From: Thermogladius sp023256015
Lineage (GTDB): Archaea > Thermoproteota > Thermoprotei_A > Sulfolobales > Desulfurococcaceae
Reading direction: 5' to 3'
NCBI RefSeq assembly: GCF_051131135.1
Contig: NZ_CP151274.1
Coordinates: 806,001-870,000 of the forward strand
Length of the DNA stretch: 64,000 bases
Shown piece after piece: positions 59,142 through 64,000 of this stretch. The translations under genes and the position numbers were made by a program. Positions within the stretch are counted from its first letter, which is position 1. Each line of letters opens with the position of its first letter. The notes beneath the pieces were generated by a model. It was given only the letters and a program-made list of their open reading frames with translations, ran no database searches and had not been told where the DNA came from.

Positions 59142-59666
59142 TTGAGCGAAGACGAACCGCGGTTTATTGCGGACACGATGCTAGGTAGTATTGCCAGGTG
59201 GCTTAGGATACTTGGATACGACGTCGTGTACGACAGGAGGTACGAAGACTGGCAGATACTAAAGATCGCTAAGGACGAAGACCGAGTAGTGGTCACGAGG
59301 GATAGAGCCCTCCACCACAAGGCACTAAAGAACGGTCTGAGGAGCGTCTACATAGAGAACCCCGGAGACATTCCCAAGAGTCTGGCTGTAATAGCGTTGC
59401 TGACAAACATCAGGCTCGCGGTCGACTTCGAGAGAACCAGGTGTCCTCTTTGTAACGGGGAGTTGGTCAAGGTAAACAAAGAGAGGGTTAAGGGCAAGGT
59501 GCCGGATAGGGTTTACAGCCTGTACAACGACTTCTGGGTCTGTACGAGGTGCGGGAACGTGTACTGGGTTGGATCTCACTGGAGAACGATCGAAAGTGCT
59601 TTGACCAGAGCGCGAGAAATCTATAACGAGCTGTCGAAGATATATAAGATCAAGGTGTCTCCATGA
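59142..59666 (+). CDS. Mut7-C RNase domain protein with zinc ribbon
   Basis: 174 residues. RFIADTMLGSIARWLRILGY and VVVTRDRALHHKAL are the PIN-like Mut7-C motifs with acidic residues. Two CxxC pairs (CPLCNGE, CTRCGNV) form a zinc ribbon in the C-terminal part. It is predicted to cut RNA; its target is unknown. TTG 59142 is preceded by GTGAT. It overlaps the AMMECR1 gene by 4 nt. Confidence 0.82.
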   Translation: MSEDEPRFIADTMLGSIARWLRILGYDVVYDRRYEDWQILKIAKDEDRVVVTRDRALHHKALKNGLRSVYIENPGDIPKSLAVIALLTNIRLAVDFERTRCPLCNGELVKVNKERVKGKVPDRVYSLYNDFWVCTRCGNVYWVGSHWRTIESALTRAREIYNELSKIYKIKVSP

Positions 59667-60337
59667 GCGTCGTGTCGCCGTCCGAGTTGACTTTCGAGGA
59701 AGGAGTACTGCTGGTGAGGATCGCGAGGGAAGCGGTTGAGAACGTTGTTAGGTTTAACAAGAAGATCAAACCCCCTACAGATCTCCCCAGTAAATTCCGT
59801 AGACCTGGCATGACCTTCACTACTCTGGAGATTGCGGATAGCCAAGGCAGGCTTAGCCTGAGGGGTTGTATAGGCTTCTTGGCCCCAGTCTATAGCCTTG
59901 TGGACTCCCTGATCGAGAGCGCAGTCAGTGCCGCGGTAAACGATCCACGCTTCCACCCCGTTGAGCCGTGGGAGCTAGACAGCATAGTCGTGGAGGTCTC
60001 CGTCCTGTCTCCACCAGTAGAGCTAAGGGCGGAGAACCGAGCAGACCTTGTTAAGCAAGTAAAAATAGGCAGGCACGGCCTGATAGTCGAGTACGGGAGG
60101 TTCTACCAGGGGACTCTACTGCCCGAGGTGCCGATCGAGTACTGCTGGGACGAGGAGACGTTTCTCAGCGAGACGTGCCTAAAGGCTGGTTTGAGACCGA
60201 CGTGCTGGCTGAGCCCTGGGGTGAAGGTCTACGCCTACGAGGCCAGGGTGTTCAGAGAGAGGGCGCCGAGAGGGGAGGTAGTCGAGAGGGGCATGGAGGA
60301 GGAGTACTCGAGGAACTGCCTTAGAGAGCGGGTCTAG
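59663..60337 (+). CDS. AMMECR1-domain protein
   Basis: 224 residues, the full archaeal length. The invariant LRGCIGFLAP motif is near residue 70; SVLSPPVEL follows near residue 115. The function is unresolved. AMMECR1 often occurs with Memo and radical SAM AmrS; here the AmrS gene is 50 kb away and Memo is not in the window. Coupled to the Mut7-C gene. Confidence 0.9.
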   Translation: MSVVSPSELTFEEGVLLVRIAREAVENVVRFNKKIKPPTDLPSKFRRPGMTFTTLEIADSQGRLSLRGCIGFLAPVYSLVDSLIESAVSAAVNDPRFHPVEPWELDSIVVEVSVLSPPVELRAENRADLVKQVKIGRHGLIVEYGRFYQGTLLPEVPIEYCWDEETFLSETCLKAGLRPTCWLSPGVKVYAYEARVFRERAPRGEVVERGMEEEYSRNCLRERV

Positions 60338-60356
60338 TAAAGGTGGCTGTTGGGGC

Positions 60357-61202
60357 ATGGTAGCCAGAGAGACCCCCACGATCAGCGTCGAGGATCTCCT
60401 CGAATTCCCCCTGGAGAAGACGGTGGCTGAAATATCCAATGGAATACGGGAGTTTCTAGATGAAACGGGCAGAAGGATGATGGTAATAGGGGTGAGCGGG
60501 GGCCTAGACTCGGCTGTCGCGCTAACCCTACTGGCGAAGTCCGCACCGAGAGACAGGATTTTAGCGCTCATAATGCCCGATACCAGGGTGAACAAGCCGG
60601 GTGACACAGTAGACGCCGTGGAGCTAGCGGGCTCTCTCGGCGTGAGCTACAGGGTTATCCCGATAGACTCGGTCGTGGACTCGTACCTTATACTACCCGG
60701 CATCAGCGGAAGGGAGAGGATCCCCATCGGGAATCTCAGGGCTAGAATCAGAATGAGCATACTCTACCTGTACGCTAACGCACTGAACGGCGTTGTGGTC
60801 GGAACAAGCGACAGAAGCGAGCTGTTAATAGGCTATTTCACAAAGTACGGCGACGGGGCGAGCGACTTCCTCCCACAGGCCTCGCTTTACAAGACCCAAC
60901 TTAGGCGACTCGCCCGCTATCTGGGGCTCCCCGAGAAAATAGTCAGTAAGCCGAGTAGCCCGGCACTTTGGGAGAACCACTACGCCGAAGAGGAGTTGGG
61001 CATGAAGTACGAGGACATAGACAGGGTGTTGTACGCTCTATTTGACATGAGAATGGGTGTTGAGGAGGCAGCTAACGCCACGGGATTACCGGTTAGTGTC
61101 GTGGAGAGAGTACTAAGCCTGCACAGGTCGACCAGGCATAAGAGGCAGGGTTTCAGGTACGTCAGGTTAAGCTGGGTTGTAGACCCCCTTCCCGAGATAT
61201 GA
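60357..61202 (+). CDS. nadE: NAD synthase, ammonia-dependent
   Basis: 281 residues. PP-loop GVSGGLDSAVALTLL near residue 43 and GTSDRSELLIGYFTKYGDGA near residue 147. No glutaminase domain, so ammonia is the nitrogen donor. It makes NAD from deamido-NAD. The 3' end overlaps the convergent unknown gene by 41 nt. ATG 60357. Confidence 0.95.
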   Translation: MVARETPTISVEDLLEFPLEKTVAEISNGIREFLDETGRRMMVIGVSGGLDSAVALTLLAKSAPRDRILALIMPDTRVNKPGDTVDAVELAGSLGVSYRVIPIDSVVDSYLILPGISGRERIPIGNLRARIRMSILYLYANALNGVVVGTSDRSELLIGYFTKYGDGASDFLPQASLYKTQLRRLARYLGLPEKIVSKPSSPALWENHYAEEELGMKYEDIDRVLYALFDMRMGVEEAANATGLPVSVVERVLSLHRSTRHKRQGFRYVRLSWVVDPLPEI

Positions 61203-61758
61203 CCTCCCTTACCTCCCTCCTCTCCTGCCTACGCAGTACGGCGATGTCGAGCCCGGCCAGCTCCTTCTCTACGTAGACGACGCCCTCGTTGATATACAAC
61301 CACGCCGAGAGGAAGGGGGAGGTGATCGCGTTGAAGTATACGGAGCAACCGTCTATTCTGATCTTGATGTTCGCGGACTTGTACGAGTACTTGTAGTTCA
61401 ACTTAGTGATCACATCCTTGTTTACAGTGACCGAGACTATCATGGGCTTCGAGTAGCCGTACAGTACGTTGTCCTCTATAATGAAGTCCTCCTTCTCGAT
61501 CCTCGTGTTGACGGTCACCTCGCCGGACTCAACTGTTACCAAGTCGCCCTCGTCGACAACCCTCAAATCTCCGAAGACCTGCCCGCTAAGCTTGAATACG
61601 CCGGGGCCGATCTCGACGGTGAAGCTTCCAGTGCCTTTCACCGATAGTTGAGTCGCATTAAACCTTCTGTCGTCTACTTCCACGAGCGTCGACACAGCGT
61701 TTATCCTGTGAATGGGAGGTGTCATTACGAATTCCGTGTATGAGTTATGGTCTCCCAC
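61162..61758 (-). CDS. Beta-rich protein, unknown
   Basis: 198 residues, dominated by alternating hydrophobic/polar strands (FTVEIGPGVFKLSGQVFGDL, VTVESGEVTVNTRI), giving a beta-barrel or sandwich. There is no signal peptide. It resembles no family I can name. It overlaps nadE tail to tail by 41 nt and is divergent from the SPFH-linked run. Confidence 0.55.
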   Translation of the reverse strand: MGDHNSYTEFVMTPPIHRINAVSTLVEVDDRRFNATQLSVKGTGSFTVEIGPGVFKLSGQVFGDLRVVDEGDLVTVESGEVTVNTRIEKEDFIIEDNVLYGYSKPMIVSVTVNKDVITKLNYKYSYKSANIKIRIDGCSVYFNAITSPFLSAWLYINEGVVYVEKELAGLDIAVLRRQERREVREVISREGGLQPSLT

Positions 61759-61848
61759 ACCTATTAAACCTCACGCGACCGCTATGTCAATGGGATAAGA
61801 AGGTTAATATTGGATGGATGCACTTGGAATTTGTTGAAAGTGAATCCT

Positions 61849-62361
61849 ATGTCTGTCGGGACAGGACCAGACACTAGGGTTTACGAGAAGCTACTGGCGA
61901 TTTTTCCGGGGTACAGGGGGTACAAGGAGAAAGAAGTCCTGAGGGAGACGGATAGGGTCGTTAGGGAGAGGATATACATTTTACTGAAAGAGCTCGAAGA
62001 ACACCTCAAGAGGCTCTACTCAAGGGCCGCCCTCCTACAGGCTACCGCCAGCGACGCGACCTTCATGGAGTCCGTCATCTACAGAGTGGACTCGGTCGCA
62101 GAGAAGGTCAGGCACGCCCCTCACGGGTACAGGCCGTTGTTCAATGTTGTGAAAATTGACGAAGAGAAATTGAGGAAGCTCCAGGACTACGACCTATCGC
62201 TGGGTGAGCGGGTCACGAGGCTTCTAAGCGAAGTTAAGGAAAGGTCTGGTAAGGCGTCTAGCTTAGACGAAGTACGGGGGCTATTTAACTACGTCTTGGG
62301 CGAGCTGGACGAGGTAGAAGCCCTTGTTAATAGCAGGGAGAACTACATCCTGCTACTGTAG
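61849..62361 (+). CDS. Helical protein preceding the SPFH gene, unknown
   Basis: About 170 residues, mostly long helices (LRETDRVVRERIYILLKELE, then EEHLKRLYSRAALLQ). ATG 61849 has GTGA ahead; the ORF is open back to 61810. It has no membrane segment. The next gene starts 2 bp after its stop, so both are cotranscribed. It may bind the SPFH protein. Confidence 0.55.
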   Translation: MSVGTGPDTRVYEKLLAIFPGYRGYKEKEVLRETDRVVRERIYILLKELEEHLKRLYSRAALLQATASDATFMESVIYRVDSVAEKVRHAPHGYRPLFNVVKIDEEKLRKLQDYDLSLGERVTRLLSEVKERSGKASSLDEVRGLFNYVLGELDEVEALVNSRENYILLL

Positions 62362-62363
62362 GG

Positions 62364-63344
62364 GTGGTCCCGACGTCTGGTAGACAAACCAATGTAATAG
62401 AGTGGGTTAACCCGGGTCCCGACGACATCCTCTGGGTTTACCCGAGCGAGGACATTAGGTGGGGTAGCGTAGTCGTAGTCCACGAGTACGAAGTAGCCGT
62501 CTTCATGAGGGACGGGAAGGTCTACGATGTGCTACCCCCCGGGAGGCACATTGTGACGACGCAGAACATTCCGTTGCTGACAAAGGCGTACAACCTCGTC
62601 ATGGGCTACGGCGAGACACCCTTTAAGGCCAGAGTCGTGTTTGTTTCGACCAAGCAGTTTAGGGGTAGGTTTGGCTTATCGACGAGGGTAAAGCTGGGCC
62701 CCCGCACCCTCTACATGACCGAGCTTCAGATGTACGGTGACTACTGGTTTAGGGTGGTAGACCCTGTTCTCTTCTTGACCCAGATAGCAGGTTCGGTCCC
62801 CTCTCTGACGACGTCTGCGGTCACAGAGTTCTTGAGGTCTTACTTTGTCGAGCTATTCATGCAGGAAATATCGAGGTACACCGCTATAGACGTGTACACT
62901 AGTCTCAGGGACATTGAGGTAAAGGTGAAGTCGGGGAACGTCTACGAGGCTTTCAAGAGCAGGGGGCTGGAACTGATCGACGTAAAGGTAGCAGGGGTCT
63001 CCTTACCCCAGTTGGAGAAGATGGAGAAAGAAGACCCAACCTACGGGCTGCCACTGCTGATCGCGATACAAAAGGGCGACGAGGACAAGGTCCTGGAGAT
63101 TATAAGGACTGTGGAGAGCCTCCGAGCCCTGGGAAGGTCGCCGGGTGTTGGGGTACTCGGGGCACTTGTCGCTCTCCCGAGCGTCATGCAGCCGGTTGCT
63201 CAACAGGCACAGCAGCCGAAGGAGGGCAAGCCCGTCATAGAGAAGTTGAGGGAGCTGAAGAAGATGCTAGATGAGGGTTTGATAACTCAAGAAGAGTACG
63301 AGAGAATGAAAAAAGAGCTTCTCGAGGAGTTCAAGAGAGAGTAG
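62364..63344 (+). CDS. SPFH-domain protein with C-terminal SHOCT
   Basis: 326 residues. Residues 10-215 form a prohibitin/stomatin-like domain of the virion-core/YdjI type (VVHEYEVAVFMRDGKVYDVL, then PPGRHIVTTQNIP). A proline/glutamine linker leads to a SHOCT module (LRELKKMLDEGLITQEEYER). No N-terminal membrane helix. SPFH proteins form membrane-associated scaffolds. GTG start at 62364. The middle gene of a three-gene run. Confidence 0.82.
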   Translation: MVPTSGRQTNVIEWVNPGPDDILWVYPSEDIRWGSVVVVHEYEVAVFMRDGKVYDVLPPGRHIVTTQNIPLLTKAYNLVMGYGETPFKARVVFVSTKQFRGRFGLSTRVKLGPRTLYMTELQMYGDYWFRVVDPVLFLTQIAGSVPSLTTSAVTEFLRSYFVELFMQEISRYTAIDVYTSLRDIEVKVKSGNVYEAFKSRGLELIDVKVAGVSLPQLEKMEKEDPTYGLPLLIAIQKGDEDKVLEIIRTVESLRALGRSPGVGVLGALVALPSVMQPVAQQAQQPKEGKPVIEKLRELKKMLDEGLITQEEYERMKKELLEEFKRE

Positions 63345-63358
63345 CGTGAGGTCCGGCC

Positions 63359-64000
63359 TTGCTGAAGTTTTGGAAGAGCGACCGAGAGAAGTTTGAGGAA
63401 GAGATGAGTAAGGCCTTCGACGCTAGGAACAAGGGGAAGATCGACGACGCGATAGAGCACTTCATGAAAGCCTACGAGATCGCCACCAAGTCTAAAGAGG
63501 AGGAGCTGAGAGGAATCGCAAACTTACCCCTTTCATACGCGTTGGTGTACAAGGCTTTGTCCACAGGCGGACCTAAGGACATCGAAGAGGCCCGGAAGGC
63601 CGTCTCGTCTTTGCCGGCAGAGTCCGAGCTCGACCTGGCTTTACCCAAGAAGGTGAAAGCGGGCGAGCTCGCCGAGGACCTCAAGTACCTAGCCCTACTT
63701 CGCAGCACGCCCGAGATCGACCTGTCAAACCTGTCCAACTACAGTCCCGGGGACGCGTCGAAGATTGAAGAAGTAGGTAAAATATTCGTTTCCGCTGGCA
63801 GCAGGAAGTTCGTTATCGAGGACCTGGTAAAAATCCACGACACTTTCGAGTCTATAGGCTACAAGCTACTGGCTTTCTCAAAGATGATAATCGCTAAACA
63901 GCTGGAGGAGGAGGACCCCGACAAGGCTATAGAGGCCTACTCAGAGGCGCTAGGGTATCTCGGATTGGCCGCTAACGTCGACGAATTTGTTAAAAAAGCG
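63359..64000 (+). CDS. TPR-like protein, 3' end outside window
   Basis: 214 residues visible, open to the window end. TTG 63359 follows GTGAGGT. The helices KAFDARNKGKIDDAIEHFMK and, later, EEEDPDKAIEAYSEALGYLG look like TPR or MIT units. It begins with LKFWKSDREKFEEEM. It follows the SPFH gene by 14 bp. Confidence 0.6.
   Translation, partial: MLKFWKSDREKFEEEMSKAFDARNKGKIDDAIEHFMKAYEIATKSKEEELRGIANLPLSYALVYKALSTGGPKDIEEARKAVSSLPAESELDLALPKKVKAGELAEDLKYLALLRSTPEIDLSNLSNYSPGDASKIEEVGKIFVSAGSRKFVIEDLVKIHDTFESIGYKLLAFSKMIIAKQLEEEDPDKAIEAYSEALGYLGLAANVDEFVKKA

Noticed and set aside
1..64000. CRISPR arrays, insertion sequences, integrases
   Set aside because: No regularly spaced repeat, transposase or integrase motif was noticed on reading; the window is dominated by housekeeping genes.

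Overview
The window is a gene-dense stretch of a hyperthermophilic archaeon of the Thermoproteota (Crenarchaeota). The evidence is a complete CdvA-CdvB-CdvC division cluster, TFB with a TFE-beta-like factor, Rpo6, a thermosome, GatD/GatE, fibrillarin/Nop5/Gar1, S30e, S8e and SRP19. TATA-like boxes about 25 bp upstream of genes, several leaderless genes and many GTG/TTG starts fit as well. Base composition is GC-rich (clearly above 50%) and arginine is mostly AGG/AGA. Gene content fits Desulfurococcales best; a Thermogladius-like organism is my guess from GC and gene set, not something the sequence proves.

Layout. 1-2650: the end of a thioesterase gene, a split tRNA-Pro(GGG) gene, a very GC-rich orphan DNA methyltransferase, and UPF0201/UPF0200. 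2700-8600: RNA processing (ThpR, CCA-adding enzyme, RNase Z, tRNA G10 methylase), an atypical kinase and PRPP synthetase. 8600-13600: radical SAM AmrS, GPN GTPase, both subunits of ADP-forming acyl-CoA synthetase and a coiled-coil protein. 13600-22000: lipid-carrier synthase, S8e, SRP19, Gar1, TFB, TFE-beta, Trm1, THEP1 NTPase, an XRE regulator, fibrillarin, Nop5 and a 52-residue S30e gene. 22000-32300: GatD/GatE, two probable box C/D sRNAs, a PPP phosphatase, two small unknown genes separated by an in-frame TAG, the thermosome with a promoter palindrome, Rpo6 and an M50 protease. 32300-37100: topoisomerase IA, signal peptidase, small zinc and membrane proteins, and enolase.

37100-40060 holds a possible C/D sRNA and then cdvA, cdvB and cdvC. 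40185-52940 carries a TGS GTPase, RNase HII, a sugar phosphomutase, a Trm112-like protein, DUF2153, a RuvB-like ATPase, a MfnA-type decarboxylase, Rio2, a DUF460 protein and archaeal SAM synthetase. 52987-61200 carries an Rqc2/NFACT protein, a Sfm1-like SPOUT methylase, UPF0282, NucS, an LSm protein, a four-CBS protein, a Mut7-C nuclease, AMMECR1 and NAD synthase. The window closes with a + strand run of a helical protein, an SPFH/SHOCT protein and a TPR-like protein cut by the window edge.

Functionally the region is dominated by tRNA maturation, RNA modification (C/D and H/ACA RNP proteins), basal transcription, translation quality control and ESCRT-type division. No insertion sequence, CRISPR array or provirus was seen. 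The best candidates for new biology are the SPFH/SHOCT/TPR run, the ORF that opens right after a TAG with only an ATT near its ribosome binding site, the thermosome promoter palindrome, the C/D sRNAs, and the orphan methyltransferase beside the tRNA gene.
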